64,000 bases of DNA from Candidatus Endomicrobium procryptotermitis (GCA_031279415.1 JAITIP010000037.1:62001-126000), one strand, 5' to 3'; positions 36,531 to 46,077 are shown, counted from the stretch's first letter. Translations and numbers: made by a program. The notes: generated by a model not told the origin, from the sequence alone.

Positions 36531-38297
36531 CTAAACTGCCGTCATGCTCCAGCCTAGATTTTCTTGTTGAATTTTATAAAGTCTTGCAAAAAGTCCGCCT
36601 TTTTCAAGCAGAGTTTTTGCATCGCCTTCTTCTATAAGACGCCCATTGTCAATAACCGCTATTTTGTCAACGCCAAGCACAGTGCGCAGCCTGTGAGCTA
36701 TGATTATAACCGTTTTGTTTTTTACAAGTTCTGAAACGGCTTCTTGTATTTCCGCTTCGTTTTCAGGGTCAAGGGACGCGGTCGCTTCGTCTAAGAGTAA
36801 AATCGGAGCGTTTTTTAAAAAAGCGCGGGCAATGGAAATGCGCTGCCTTTCGCCTCCAGATAATGTCGAGCCGTTTTCGCCGATAAGAGTATCATATCGT
36901 TTTGGCAGTTTATCTATAAAAGTTTGGCAGCGCGCTGCTTTTGCCGCGGCAAATGTTTCTTCATCGGTCGCGCCTTCTTTTCCTATGCGGATATTGTTTA
37001 TAATCGTATCGTTAAACAAAACTACGTCTTGAAATACAAAACTTATATGGCGCATTAGTGCTTCAGGTTCAACGTTTCTTATATCTATGCCGCCGATGCG
37101 AATTTCTCCTTCTCTTGCGTCCCAGAAACGGGCAATTAAACGCGACAATGTGCTTTTTCCGCTGCCCGAAGGTCCGACAAAAGCGGTAATGCCGCCCTGC
37201 TTTATCGAAAGATTTAAATTTTTTATAACGTCTTTGTCGCCGTAGGCAAAACTTACGTTGTTTAGCTCTATATTGAAATTTTCAAACTTACAGTTTGTTT
37301 CTCCCGTCATAATTGGTTCGTGTCTTACCTGCTGCATACGTTTAGTAGAGATTAAAAAATAAAAAAATTCCGGAAGCAGCGTAAGAATGACAATCAGCGG
37401 GGAATAAATTTTTGCGCTGATAATGATAAAGATAAGAAAAGCTATAACGCTAAGATTTCCCTGCGTTAAAAGAAATACTCCGACAAGAACGACAAGCCCG
37501 ATGCCAGTTTGCAAAATCATTGACGCAAGAACGATAAAAGCGCCTGCGATGCCTTCAAATTTTATCGCTTCATTTTTCATATTTTTGAGCGCTTCGTTGA
37601 GCGCAAAGGATTTTTCTCCATAAAGCCCAAACGCCTTGACAGCTTTAATGCCTTCAAAATATTCCTGTATATGCCCAGACGCCGCAAGTTTAATGCCGAC
37701 TATGCGTTCCCCAAAAAATTCCTGTATTTTCCTGCTTCCAATTACAATAAAAAACGAAATCGGCAAAGCGGCAAACAAAGCTAAAGCCATACGCCAATCG
37801 TAAAAAGCTAAAAGCGCGCAGATTATTATATCAGAAACGATAGTCCCGCAAAGTATCGGCGCAACATGGCTCATCACGTGTTCTATTACCGCACAGTCTG
37901 CCATAATATTTGTAGTCAGCTGTGCAATGTCTTTTCTATTAAAAAAACTCAAAGGCAGCCGCCTAATGCGTTCGGCTGTTTCAATTCTTATTTTTTCCGC
38001 TTCGGCGTATGCGACCGTATATGTTTTGCCATACTCACTGCGATATGCAAGACAATATAAAACCGCGCCAAACAGCCCAAACCCAAACAGCAGCCAAAGC
38101 CTTGTTTTGTCTAAAGACGCCGCGCCGTCTAAAAATGGATTGAGCAGCGTTATTATCGTTTGAATAATTACTACAAAAGGTATTGTCAGCGAAAGGTTTG
38201 AAAGAGCGTTTGATTTTACTGCCCGCTTAAAATCCTTATAACCTTCGTCAGAAAGTCCAAGCTCGTTTTTAATATTAAGCATTTGCTTCTCCTCCAT
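36531..38297 (-). CDS. ABC half-transporter, permease-ATPase fusion (YbtQ/IrtB-like)
   Basis: 588 residues: a six-helix transmembrane domain (about 30-320), then a nucleotide-binding domain with Walker A GPSGSGKST, signature LSGGERQRI, Walker B ILLLDEATASLD and H-loop IIIAHR. It pairs with the next half-transporter upstream (30 bp away) as a heterodimer. Exporter-fold pairs of this kind include the siderophore importers YbtPQ and IrtAB. That reading is favoured by the neighbouring iron-uptake genes and the shared operator, but the sequence alone cannot exclude export. Confidence 0.88.
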   Translation of the reverse strand: MEEKQMLNIKNELGLSDEGYKDFKRAVKSNALSNLSLTIPFVVIIQTIITLLNPFLDGAASLDKTRLWLLFGFGLFGAVLYCLAYRSEYGKTYTVAYAEAEKIRIETAERIRRLPLSFFNRKDIAQLTTNIMADCAVIEHVMSHVAPILCGTIVSDIIICALLAFYDWRMALALFAALPISFFIVIGSRKIQEFFGERIVGIKLAASGHIQEYFEGIKAVKAFGLYGEKSFALNEALKNMKNEAIKFEGIAGAFIVLASMILQTGIGLVVLVGVFLLTQGNLSVIAFLIFIIISAKIYSPLIVILTLLPEFFYFLISTKRMQQVRHEPIMTGETNCKFENFNIELNNVSFAYGDKDVIKNLNLSIKQGGITAFVGPSGSGKSTLSRLIARFWDAREGEIRIGGIDIRNVEPEALMRHISFVFQDVVLFNDTIINNIRIGKEGATDEETFAAAKAARCQTFIDKLPKRYDTLIGENGSTLSGGERQRISIARAFLKNAPILLLDEATASLDPENEAEIQEAVSELVKNKTVIIIAHRLRTVLGVDKIAVIDNGRLIEEGDAKTLLEKGGLFARLYKIQQENLGWSMTAV

Positions 38298-38327
38298 TTT
38301 TATTTGTCTTTTGATCTCGATAAATTT

Positions 38328-40139
38328 TTAAACATTTATTTTCCAGTTCATTGCGCGGTTGTATCGTTTCCACATACGGGCGTAGCAGCCGTCGAAATTT
38401 ACCAATTGTTCGTGTTTGCCTTCCTGTAGGATGCGCCCATTTTCTATAACTAATATTTTATCTGCGTTTCGCACTGTGGAAAGACGATGCGCAATAATGA
38501 TTACGGTTTTATTTTTCATTAAATTATCAAAAGCTTTATGTATATTTTGTTCATTTTCAGGGTCGGCAAACGCAGTCGCTTCATCAAGAACTATTATGGG
38601 AGCATTTTTTAAAATGGTTCTTGCAATGGCAATGCGCTGATGCTGTCCGCCTGAAAGATGAATATTGTTTGCACCTATAACCGTGTCATAGCCTTGAGGC
38701 AGCTTTTGCACAAATTCATCGCACATTGCCGCTTTTGCAGCTTCTATCGCTTTATCGCGGGAAGCGTTTTTATCGCCTATTAAAATATTGTCCAAAACGC
38801 TTTGCTTAAACAGAAAGACGTCTTGAAACACGAAACTTACTATAGACATTAAGTAATCGCTTGACATATCTGCAATATTTACATTTCCTATTTTTACAGT
38901 TCCGCTTGAAACTTCGTAAAAACGAGCTATAAGATGAGCTATGGTAGACTTTCCGCTGCCCGAAGGTCCGACAAGAGCGGTTATTTCGCCTTGATTTGCT
39001 GTAAAACTTATATTTTCTATGGCTGGGGTTTGACAATCGCCGCTGTAAGAAAAACTGACATTCTCAAAAGACAGTCCGTATTGCAAAACGGTTTTAGGGG
39101 AAATTGTCTCAATCAAAGGCGCAATGTCAAAAATTTTGTCCATGCGTTCAATGCCGTTAAGTATAATTTTGCCGTTTTGCGAAACATAAAGCAGTTTTAA
39201 AAAAGGCGTCGGAAGAGAAACGGAAAAAATAAGATAAAATACTGCGGCAAACGCAAATTCCCAATAATTTGAAACGCCGCCCGAAATTAAAATGATAGCG
39301 GGAATTAAAAACAGATAGACGTTATTGACTACAACCATAAAAAGTTCCATATATATTTCGTATTCTTTAGTATAGCCGATGCAAAAATCGCCGTAAGCTT
39401 TAATCATTGCGTAAAATTTGCGAAAACTGTATATGGTTTGGTTAAAGGCTTTAACTACGGAAATACCGCGCACATATTCCACTGCCGCACTGTTCATATC
39501 TTCAAGAGAACTTTGATATTTACTCACAAATATTTGCGCTCGTTTATTGCCAAACGCCGTCGCTTGAATCCCATAAATAAATAAAATGGGTATAAAACTT
39601 GCAATCCCCAGCCGCCAATCAAAAGAAAACAGGATAATGAGCGTGATAATGGGCATAGCAAAAGAACCTGCGATATCCGGAAGCTGATGCGCTATAAATC
39701 CTTCAAGTTTTTCAATATTTTCATCTACAATTTTTCTCAGTTTGCCCGTAGAATTTCGCGTGTGAAAACCTAATGGCAATAAACCAATATGGCAAATGAA
39801 TTCAAGTTTAAGATGATAAATAGTATTAAACGCCGCCAAATGAGAAAACATTAGGGCGATAAAATTAAGAAAAATTGCCGACGCAGCTCCACCAAAAGCA
39901 ATCCACCCCAATTTTATCATATACGATGTATTTAGGCTGTCAAAATCAGATAAATGCGCTGCTATTTCGTGTATAAGATAATAAACGGCAATAAACGGCG
40001 TAAAAGAAACGGCAACGCTTATCACAGAAAGCGCGCAAGAGGCAATGACCAAAACTTTATTGCGCAATGCCAGCTCCCAAAGCCGCGCCATGCCTGTTTT
40101 GCGCTGTGTGAAGTTTGTATTTTCTTTTTGATTTTTCAT
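38328..40139 (-). CDS. ABC half-transporter, permease-ATPase fusion (YbtP/IrtA-like)
   Basis: 603 residues with the same architecture as its downstream partner: transmembrane domain about 25-330, Walker A GPSGSGKST, signature LSGGQHQRI, Walker B IIVLDEATAFADPE (an AFADPE variant in place of ASLDPE) and H-loop IIIAHR. It is the promoter-proximal gene of a two-gene unit. The promoter region holds a TTGACA-17-TAACAT pair and a 14-bp near-palindrome that also occurs ahead of the FTR1 permease. I infer a role in metal-chelate uptake. Confidence 0.88.
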   Translation of the reverse strand: MKNQKENTNFTQRKTGMARLWELALRNKVLVIASCALSVISVAVSFTPFIAVYYLIHEIAAHLSDFDSLNTSYMIKLGWIAFGGAASAIFLNFIALMFSHLAAFNTIYHLKLEFICHIGLLPLGFHTRNSTGKLRKIVDENIEKLEGFIAHQLPDIAGSFAMPIITLIILFSFDWRLGIASFIPILFIYGIQATAFGNKRAQIFVSKYQSSLEDMNSAAVEYVRGISVVKAFNQTIYSFRKFYAMIKAYGDFCIGYTKEYEIYMELFMVVVNNVYLFLIPAIILISGGVSNYWEFAFAAVFYLIFSVSLPTPFLKLLYVSQNGKIILNGIERMDKIFDIAPLIETISPKTVLQYGLSFENVSFSYSGDCQTPAIENISFTANQGEITALVGPSGSGKSTIAHLIARFYEVSSGTVKIGNVNIADMSSDYLMSIVSFVFQDVFLFKQSVLDNILIGDKNASRDKAIEAAKAAMCDEFVQKLPQGYDTVIGANNIHLSGGQHQRIAIARTILKNAPIIVLDEATAFADPENEQNIHKAFDNLMKNKTVIIIAHRLSTVRNADKILVIENGRILQEGKHEQLVNFDGCYARMWKRYNRAMNWKINV

Positions 40140-40205
40140 AATAAACTCTGTTTTTTCATAGATGCTTTAAGATTAAAAAGCAGCGGCAAAGTTGATAATT
40201 ATTAT

Positions 40206-40253
40206 TTGTTATATTTGTATAAATATGTTATATTAATCTAAATATTGTGTCAA
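40206..40253. promoter_or_regulatory. divergent promoter region with 14-bp near-palindromic operator
   Basis: The near-palindrome TTATATTAATCTAA (40228-40241; 12 of 14 bases symmetrical) lies between two facing promoters. On the minus strand TTGACA (40248-40253), 17 bp, TAACAT (40225-40230) serves the ABC pair. On the plus strand TTGTTA (40206-40211), 17 bp, TATATT (40229-40234) points to the methyltransferase gene. The same 14 bases occur at 41288-41301. A bound repressor could shut off both directions. Confidence 0.65.
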
Positions 40254-40396
40254 GATGATATTTTTATGGCTGTGTTAAAAGTTAATACCGTAATGATTAG
40301 ATATGTTAAATATTTTGGGTTTGATAAATTTAATAATTAAAAATATCGTACAATATATATGGATATTCTTAAAAATGCAAAGGATATATAATAATC

Positions 40397-41197
40397 ATGC
40401 GTAAATTGCAAGGCGTATCCGATACATTATTTATTCCCTTGGCGGCGCGCATATTTGTGTCAAAAAAATTCCCTGAATATTTTTTTGATGAAAAAGCCTT
40501 ATTGCTGGAAAAATATATTCCAGACGATACCATACAAAAAAAGTCGTCTGAATATTCGCTTATGGCTTCTGTTGCCAGATACTATAATCTTGACTCAATG
40601 GTAAGGGCATTTATCAAAGAAAATGGTAAAAGCAATATCGTCTATCTTGGTGCTGGATTTGAAACGGCATATTATCGTTTAAATGAACAAACTGCAATTT
40701 TTTATGAAATTGATCTTCCCGACGTAATTTCTGCAAGACGTATGATATTAGGAGAACAAACAAATGAACTGTTAATTGCCTGTAATATATTTGACATGGA
40801 ATGGACAAAACAAATCGATAAATCAATTTCAACGCTGCTTGTCGTTTCCGGTGTTTTCCAATATTTCAAAGAGAATGAGGTTATCCAATTTATTAATGAT
40901 GTAAAAAAGAATTTTTCAAATGTTGAATTAATATTTGATGCAGCTAATGCAACAGGTATTAAATACGCAAATAAGTATGTAAAAAAGACTGGAAATACTG
41001 ATGCGCTTATGTATTTTTACATTGATGACAGTATAGAATTTTCAAAAAAAATCGAAACAAAATTGATAGAGGAACGTGTTTTTTTTACTGATGCAAGGAA
41101 AATTCTGGCAAAGAAACTGGGATTATATACCCGAATCGCAATGAAGATCGTTGATGATAAAAAAAGGGCTGTTTTATTACACCTTAGAATAAATTAA
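40397..41197 (+). CDS. SAM-dependent methyltransferase, LCMT/Tcmp-like
   Basis: 266 residues. It has the leucine-carboxyl-methyltransferase-type layout: N-terminal SSEYSLMASVARYYNLDSMV, the SAM-binding loop IVYLGAGFETAYYRL near residue 78, FYEIDLPDVISARR (acidic ribose ligand), then a catalytic and acceptor region. Members of this family methylate carboxyl groups or small metabolites. It diverges from the ABC pair across a shared control region, so it may modify or sense the transported compound. The ribosome-binding site (AAAGGAT, 12 bases from the ATG) is distant. Confidence 0.8.
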   Translation: MRKLQGVSDTLFIPLAARIFVSKKFPEYFFDEKALLLEKYIPDDTIQKKSSEYSLMASVARYYNLDSMVRAFIKENGKSNIVYLGAGFETAYYRLNEQTAIFYEIDLPDVISARRMILGEQTNELLIACNIFDMEWTKQIDKSISTLLVVSGVFQYFKENEVIQFINDVKKNFSNVELIFDAANATGIKYANKYVKKTGNTDALMYFYIDDSIEFSKKIETKLIEERVFFTDARKILAKKLGLYTRIAMKIVDDKKRAVLLHLRIN

Positions 41198-41265
41198 CTT
41201 AAAAGCAGTAACAGCTGCGCATTTCTTTATCCTGTCCGCCAAACCGCCGCATACAGACAAAGAAT

Positions 41266-41301
41266 TTGACAAACTGAAAAAAAAGATTTATATTAATCTA
41301 A
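41266..41301 (+). promoter_or_regulatory. promoter with overlapping operator ahead of the FTR1 operon
   Basis: TTGACA (41266-41271), a 17-bp spacer, then TATATT (41289-41294), a near-consensus housekeeping promoter. The TTATATTAATCTAA near-palindrome (41288-41301) covers the -10 box and is identical to the copy at 40228-40241. A protein bound there would block RNA polymerase. The identity of the regulator (Fur, DtxR or other) cannot be told. Confidence 0.7.
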
Positions 41302-41371
41302 GTTTTTTATAGAAACGTAATAAATACCTGTTTCTAAATTGCAAAGAAATAATAATTAAGGAGTTATGACA

Positions 41372-42565
41372 GTGTGTAAATTTTTTAAGGTTTTTATAAT
41401 GTTTACGCTTTTATTTTCTTTTGTTTGCCCTGCAGTTTTTGGAGCGCATAAGACATGGAATGACGTTGTTGACGAAATGGAAAGTGTCGCTAAAGAATCA
41501 TACAGCAAATATGCCGCAGGAGATAAAAAAGCTGCAAAAGATGCAGTAGATAAAGCATATTTTGGCTATTATGAAAAACTCGGTTTTGAAAAAACCGTTA
41601 TGGCATACATTTCCGGATCGCGCGCTGCACAAGTCGAATATCAGTTCAGTTTTATAAAAAAAGCCATCAATGCCGGTAAACCAAATAAAGAAGTAAAAGA
41701 ATCTTTAGATAAATTGGTTACTTTTTTAAGGGAAGACGCAAACAAGCTTGACGGGAAAAAAGAAAGTGCTTTAAGCATTTTTCTTGCTTCGCTTTTGATT
41801 ATAACAAGAGAAGGTTTTGAAGCCATTATTATTGTAGGCGCGATTATAGCTTATCTGCGCAAAAGTGGAAATAGAGATAAAACGCGTTCGGTTTACGCAG
41901 GTGCACTTATTGCTCTTGCAGCAAGTGTCGTTATGGCATTTATTTTAAATCGTATTTCCGGGCTTAGCGGTGCAAACCAAGAAATTATAGAAGGTTTTAC
42001 AATGTTGCTTGCCGTAGTAGTCTTATTTTATGTCAGCAATTGGATGGTATCAAAGTCTGGAGCACGGCAATGGGGAAGCTATATTGAAAAAAAAATTCAA
42101 GGCTCTATCACCAAAGGTGGTTTGTTTTCTCTTGCTTTTGCGGCTTTTCTTGCTGTGTTTCGCGAAGGAGCTGAAACGATTTTGTTTTATCAGGCGCTTC
42201 TTGCAAATACCGAAACTTATTTTAATATGTTGTGGTTAGGGCTTGGCATAGGCTGTATTGCACTTGTGTTCATTTATATATTAATAAATGTTTTGAGCAT
42301 TAAGTTGCCTCTCAAACCATTTTTTCTTGGAACAAGCATTTTGTTGTTTATAATGTCAATTTCTTTTACTGGATCGGGAATTAAAGAATTACAGGAAGGA
42401 AATGTCATCAGTGTTACACCGATACATTTTATAGGGTCAGTGGACATACTAGGAATTTATCCTACGTTTGAAACGCTCATCCCTCAAGTTTTTCTTTTAA
42501 TACTTGCGATTATATTGTTTGCAGTGCATATACGTAAAATGAAAAGACAAAATATGGCACAATAA
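41372..42565 (+). CDS. FTR1-family iron permease with N-terminal periplasmic domain
   Basis: 397 residues from the GTG at 41372, preferred because AAGGAG ends 8 bases before it; the ATG at 41366 has only 2 bases of spacing. The order is signal sequence, an extracytoplasmic helical domain (about 30-130), then seven membrane helices. Both FTR1 iron-binding motifs are present: REGFE at residue 148 and REGAE at 266 (numbered from the ATG). FTR1 permeases import ferric or oxidised ferrous iron. The gene leads the P19-type operon as Cj1658 does in Campylobacter jejuni. Confidence 0.9.
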   Translation: MCKFFKVFIMFTLLFSFVCPAVFGAHKTWNDVVDEMESVAKESYSKYAAGDKKAAKDAVDKAYFGYYEKLGFEKTVMAYISGSRAAQVEYQFSFIKKAINAGKPNKEVKESLDKLVTFLREDANKLDGKKESALSIFLASLLIITREGFEAIIIVGAIIAYLRKSGNRDKTRSVYAGALIALAASVVMAFILNRISGLSGANQEIIEGFTMLLAVVVLFYVSNWMVSKSGARQWGSYIEKKIQGSITKGGLFSLAFAAFLAVFREGAETILFYQALLANTETYFNMLWLGLGIGCIALVFIYILINVLSIKLPLKPFFLGTSILLFIMSISFTGSGIKELQEGNVISVTPIHFIGSVDILGIYPTFETLIPQVFLLILAIILFAVHIRKMKRQNMAQ

Positions 42566-42627
42566 ACAATAAAAATAAATAGCGCGATCTTAAAAAAGAT
42601 CCGAAAATAAAAGGAGGAGTTTGTTTT

Positions 42628-43236
42628 ATGAACAGAAAGACAGCAGTATTTTTCGTTATGATGTTATGTCTGTTGTTTGTCGGAACATTTGCAGCATGTT
42701 CCAAAGGAAGTGATAGTTCTTCTACTAAAGCCGCTCCGGCAGCTAAAGCCGAAGCGCCCGGAGAAACCGCAGGGTTTGAAGAGTTTCCATTAGGTGATGA
42801 TATTGAACTTGGACCTCTCAATGTCGCAGGCGTTTACTTCCAGCCTGTAGATATGGAGCCGGCGGGCAATAGTCTTCCTGCCTCTCAAGCCGATGTTCAC
42901 CTTGAAGCTGACATATCGGCGTTGGAAGGAAACACTCTCGGCTATGGTGCAGGCGATTTCGTTCCAAATCTCACAGTCAGATACGAAATTGAAGACAGCG
43001 CAGGTAAAGTTAGCAAAGGCAGTTTTATGCCAATGAGTGCAAGCGACGGTCCGCATTACGGAGCTAATGTGAAAATCGGCAAAGCAGGCACGTATAAAAT
43101 ACGTTTCATTATTGAAAATCCTGAATCTCAAGGTTACTTGCTTCATGTCGATAAGGCTACGGGCGTTGAAGGCAGATTCTGGAAAGAACCTCTTGTTGCG
43201 GAATGGACATTTGATTGGATTCCGAGAACTTGGTAA
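42628..43236 (+). CDS. P19/Tp34 family periplasmic metal-binding lipoprotein
   Basis: 202 residues. Lipoprotein signal ending FAAC (Cys near 24), a Ser/Ala-rich linker, then the P19 beta-sandwich: YFQPVDMEP, QADVHLEADI and MPMSASDGPHYGANV carry the conserved Met and His metal ligands. The C-terminal EWTFDWIPRTW is typical. P19 of Campylobacter and Tp34 of Treponema bind copper or iron and deliver it to the neighbouring permease. A strong GGAGG site precedes the ATG. Tethering through the lipid would keep it by the FTR1 channel. Confidence 0.92.
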   Translation: MNRKTAVFFVMMLCLLFVGTFAACSKGSDSSSTKAAPAAKAEAPGETAGFEEFPLGDDIELGPLNVAGVYFQPVDMEPAGNSLPASQADVHLEADISALEGNTLGYGAGDFVPNLTVRYEIEDSAGKVSKGSFMPMSASDGPHYGANVKIGKAGTYKIRFIIENPESQGYLLHVDKATGVEGRFWKEPLVAEWTFDWIPRTW

Positions 43237-43272
43237 ATTAAAAAGGTATTTCGGATTTGTTAATAAAAATAG

Positions 43273-43309
43273 TATTGAGAATTCCGCCTTTATGGCGGGG
43301 TTCTCAATA
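43273..43309 (+). other. 16-bp stem-loop between the P19 and DUF2318 genes
   Basis: The stem tattgagaattccgcc pairs along its full length, with two G-T wobbles, with 43294-43309; the loop is TTTAT. No T run follows, so it is not a classical terminator. It lies in the 169-bp gap inside the operon and could lower downstream expression or protect the upstream mRNA end. Confidence 0.6.
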
Positions 43310-43405
43310 TTAAAAATGTGTCAGCAAATGATTTTCAATTATTCTTAAACCATAAAATCCGACGTATTTTTATAAGGAATAATTTAGATAATTTGCCCAA
43401 ATTAC

Positions 43406-44692
43406 ATGGCAAATTTTCTATGTTTTTATTCTACGATGATTAAATCTTTTATATACATAATACAAATTCTTTTATCGCCGGCATTATTTACTGCGCTGAT
43501 ATATGCGGTCTTACATACATCGCAAACTTGTGAGTCCTCGCGCAAAAAGTATTATGCCTGTGCCTGTTTTACGGGCGTATTTTGCGCTTTTATATTTGCG
43601 ATGATACAGCGCAACACTGCTGGACTTAACAGAGAATATTTTAATATCGCAGTTTTAAGCGCGAACATTTTAAGCATAGTTTGCTTTATTGCGTTTCTAT
43701 GGGGATTTTTAAAAAAGAAGTCTCCAAAATTTTACGAAACAGCATACAATTTTTCTTATGCGGTTTTAACGGCGTCCATATTCTTATACGTTTTCCCCGA
43801 CGTTTTTTTATACCCTTTCAGTTTCGTTATGACCGGCGAAAGCGTCGTAAGCACAGATTTTCTTTTTAAGTTTGCAGGATATTGCGGCGGCGGTCTTATA
43901 ATTTTTTTAACGGCTTTAGCTTTGTTTAAAGCTTTTTCATCTTTATCGTCCAAATCCGCCTGGATTTTATTTACAGCTCTTTTCGCGTTGGCAATAGCTC
44001 AAAGTTCAGTTTCTCTTTTGCAGTTTTTGCTTGCGCGCCGCATTATCTCGGTTTCAAGACATCTTTTTCATATGCTGCTTCCCGTTATAAATAATCAAAT
44101 ATTTTTTCTCTACGCTATTTTGACAATAACCGTTCCCGTAGGTTTTTTTCTGTTTAAAAAAGGTTTGGTTCTTAGAGGTCAATATTCGAACCCCGCCCAG
44201 CTTAGAAAAATGAAAGTTAAAGCACGCGGTCATAAATACTGGAGTGCTGTTTTGATAATAGGATACGTTTTGTCGGTATTAAGTCTTACAGCTTTAAAAG
44301 CTTACGACGAGCGGGCTGTAGAGCTTTCCCCCGCCGAACCTATGACAATAAGCGAAGATACCGTTATTATTCCAATACAAAATATAGATGATGGACATTT
44401 ACATCGTTTTGCATATTACACACAAGAGGGGATAGAAGTGCGTTTTATAGTTATAAAGAAAAACGATATAGCTTATGGAGTAGGACTTGACGCCTGCGAT
44501 ATATGCGGCGAAACGGGATATTATGAACGCGACAACGAAGTTATATGCAAACTCTGCGATGTGGTAATGAACAAGTCCACAATAGGGTTTAAAGGCGGAT
44601 GTAATCCCGTACCTCTTGCGTATGCGCGGCGCGGGTCAAATATGATAATACAAATATCAGATTTGGAAAAAGAAAAAGGAAGGTTTAGATAA
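43406..44692 (+). CDS. DUF2318 iron-sulfur-type membrane protein
   Basis: 428 residues with about eight membrane helices followed by a DUF2318 domain (about 325-428). The cysteines are in DACDICGETGYYERDNEVICKLCDVVMN and GGCNPVPL, a probable metal or Fe-S site outside the cytoplasm. An ATG at 43436 (MIKSFIYIIQ) may be the true start, since neither has a good ribosome-binding site. It occupies the place of Cj1660 in the Campylobacter p19 locus and is thought to take part in redox handling of the metal. Confidence 0.88.
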   Translation: MANFLCFYSTMIKSFIYIIQILLSPALFTALIYAVLHTSQTCESSRKKYYACACFTGVFCAFIFAMIQRNTAGLNREYFNIAVLSANILSIVCFIAFLWGFLKKKSPKFYETAYNFSYAVLTASIFLYVFPDVFLYPFSFVMTGESVVSTDFLFKFAGYCGGGLIIFLTALALFKAFSSLSSKSAWILFTALFALAIAQSSVSLLQFLLARRIISVSRHLFHMLLPVINNQIFFLYAILTITVPVGFFLFKKGLVLRGQYSNPAQLRKMKVKARGHKYWSAVLIIGYVLSVLSLTALKAYDERAVELSPAEPMTISEDTVIIPIQNIDDGHLHRFAYYTQEGIEVRFIVIKKNDIAYGVGLDACDICGETGYYERDNEVICKLCDVVMNKSTIGFKGGCNPVPLAYARRGSNMIIQISDLEKEKGRFR

Positions 44693-45972
44693 TGTTTTTT
44701 AGAATGGTCAAAGGAGCGCTTTTTCGTCAAAAAGGGAAAATGCTGATGATAGCGTTTACTGTAGCTTTGGGCGTTTCTCTTGCTGTGGCTATGCTCAATG
44801 TGATGTTTGACGCCGGTGATAAAGTCAACAGAGAACTTAAAACTTATGGAGCAAACATAAACGTCATTCCAAAAGGCGCTTCGCTTTTGAACGATATTTA
44901 TGGGCTTGGTGAAGGTTCGGGCGTTTCGGATAAATACCTCAACGAGATCGAACTCGGAAATATAAAAACTATTTTTTGGGCGTTTAACATAGTAGATTTT
45001 ACTCCTTACCTTGAAATGTCTGCAAAATTAAAAGGCGGCAGGCAGGTAAAAATTTCTGGCACGTGGTTTTCTCATCATTTGGAACTGCCTACGGGTGAAG
45101 CTCTTGATACAGGTATGACAGCGATGAAAAAATGGTGGAAGATTCAAGGTGACTGGCTTTCGGACGATGATGAAAATTATCTTATGATAGAAGCGGATAC
45201 CGCTCAAAAAAATAATATAGAGCTTGGCGGCAGCGTTGAAATATTTTACGGTGGAAAAATTTATAATTTTGTAGTCAAAGGAATATTTGATTCAGGGAGC
45301 GATGAAGACGCTCAGATATATCTGCCGCTTAAAAAAGCTCAAGAAATTACCGGAAAAACAGGGCTTGTAAGCCGCGTTGAAGTAAGCGCATTAACTACGC
45401 CTGACAATGAACTTTCCAAAAGAGCGGCACAAAACCCCAATAGCCTTTCAATAAAAGAGTGGGAAACGTGGTACTGCACGGCTTACGTAAGCGCTATATG
45501 TTACCAGATAGACGAAGTAATAACTGACAGCGTTTCAAAACCCATAAGGCGGGTGGCGCAGTCAGAAGGAGCGATACTTGAAAAAACAGAACTGCTTATG
45601 CTTCTTATCACAATATTAAGTCTTGCGGGCGCGGTGCTTGGAATTTCAAATCTCGTAACGGCAAGTGTTATGGAACGCAGCGCGGAGATAGGTTTGCTTA
45701 AAGCCATAGGCGCATACGACGTCCACGTTTCGCTGCTTGTCATCACAGAAATAGCGATTGCTGGAATGATAGGAGCGTTTGCGGGCTATTTTGTGGGGAT
45801 AGGTTTTGCACAAATTATAGGTCATTCAGTTTTTGGTTCAGCAATTAATATTAAGCCTGCGGTTATACCGCTGGTTGTTTTTCTTGTATTTGCGGTAATT
45901 GCCGCAGGGAGTTTTCCCGCTGTTAGATTTTTACTTGCGCTGCGGCCTGCCGAAGTTTTGCACGGAAGGTGA
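44692..45972 (+). CDS. ABC transporter permease, MacB/FtsX type (first)
   Basis: 426 residues: one N-terminal helix (MLMIAFTVALGVSLAVAMLNV), a large extracytoplasmic domain (about 45-295), then three C-terminal helices with the FtsX loop MERSAEIGLLKAIGA. It shares one base with the upstream stop (TAATG). This architecture transmits ATP-driven motion to periplasmic partners rather than forming a simple channel. It matches Cj1661 in position. Confidence 0.9.
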   Translation: MFFRMVKGALFRQKGKMLMIAFTVALGVSLAVAMLNVMFDAGDKVNRELKTYGANINVIPKGASLLNDIYGLGEGSGVSDKYLNEIELGNIKTIFWAFNIVDFTPYLEMSAKLKGGRQVKISGTWFSHHLELPTGEALDTGMTAMKKWWKIQGDWLSDDDENYLMIEADTAQKNNIELGGSVEIFYGGKIYNFVVKGIFDSGSDEDAQIYLPLKKAQEITGKTGLVSRVEVSALTTPDNELSKRAAQNPNSLSIKEWETWYCTAYVSAICYQIDEVITDSVSKPIRRVAQSEGAILEKTELLMLLITILSLAGAVLGISNLVTASVMERSAEIGLLKAIGAYDVHVSLLVITEIAIAGMIGAFAGYFVGIGFAQIIGHSVFGSAINIKPAVIPLVVFLVFAVIAAGSFPAVRFLLALRPAEVLHGR

Positions 45973-46000
45973 CTTTGCCGCCGTTTTAATAACACATAAG

Positions 46001-46057
46001 ATGAGAAATAAAAAATATGCTTTTTATTTGAAGCGGCTGCGTCGTTTGCTTCATTAG
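46001..46057 (+). other. 18-codon mini-ORF duplicating the start of the next permease
   Basis: ATG AGA AAT then KKYAFYLK, then a divergent tail and TAG. The nucleotides around 46008-46029 repeat the first codons of the following gene (46078 on, MKKYAFYLK) with few changes. It has no recognisable ribosome-binding site. It looks like a local duplication of the gene start and could be a leader peptide or simply debris. Confidence 0.5.
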
Positions 46058-46077
46058 CAAGACCAAAAAGGTAAAAA

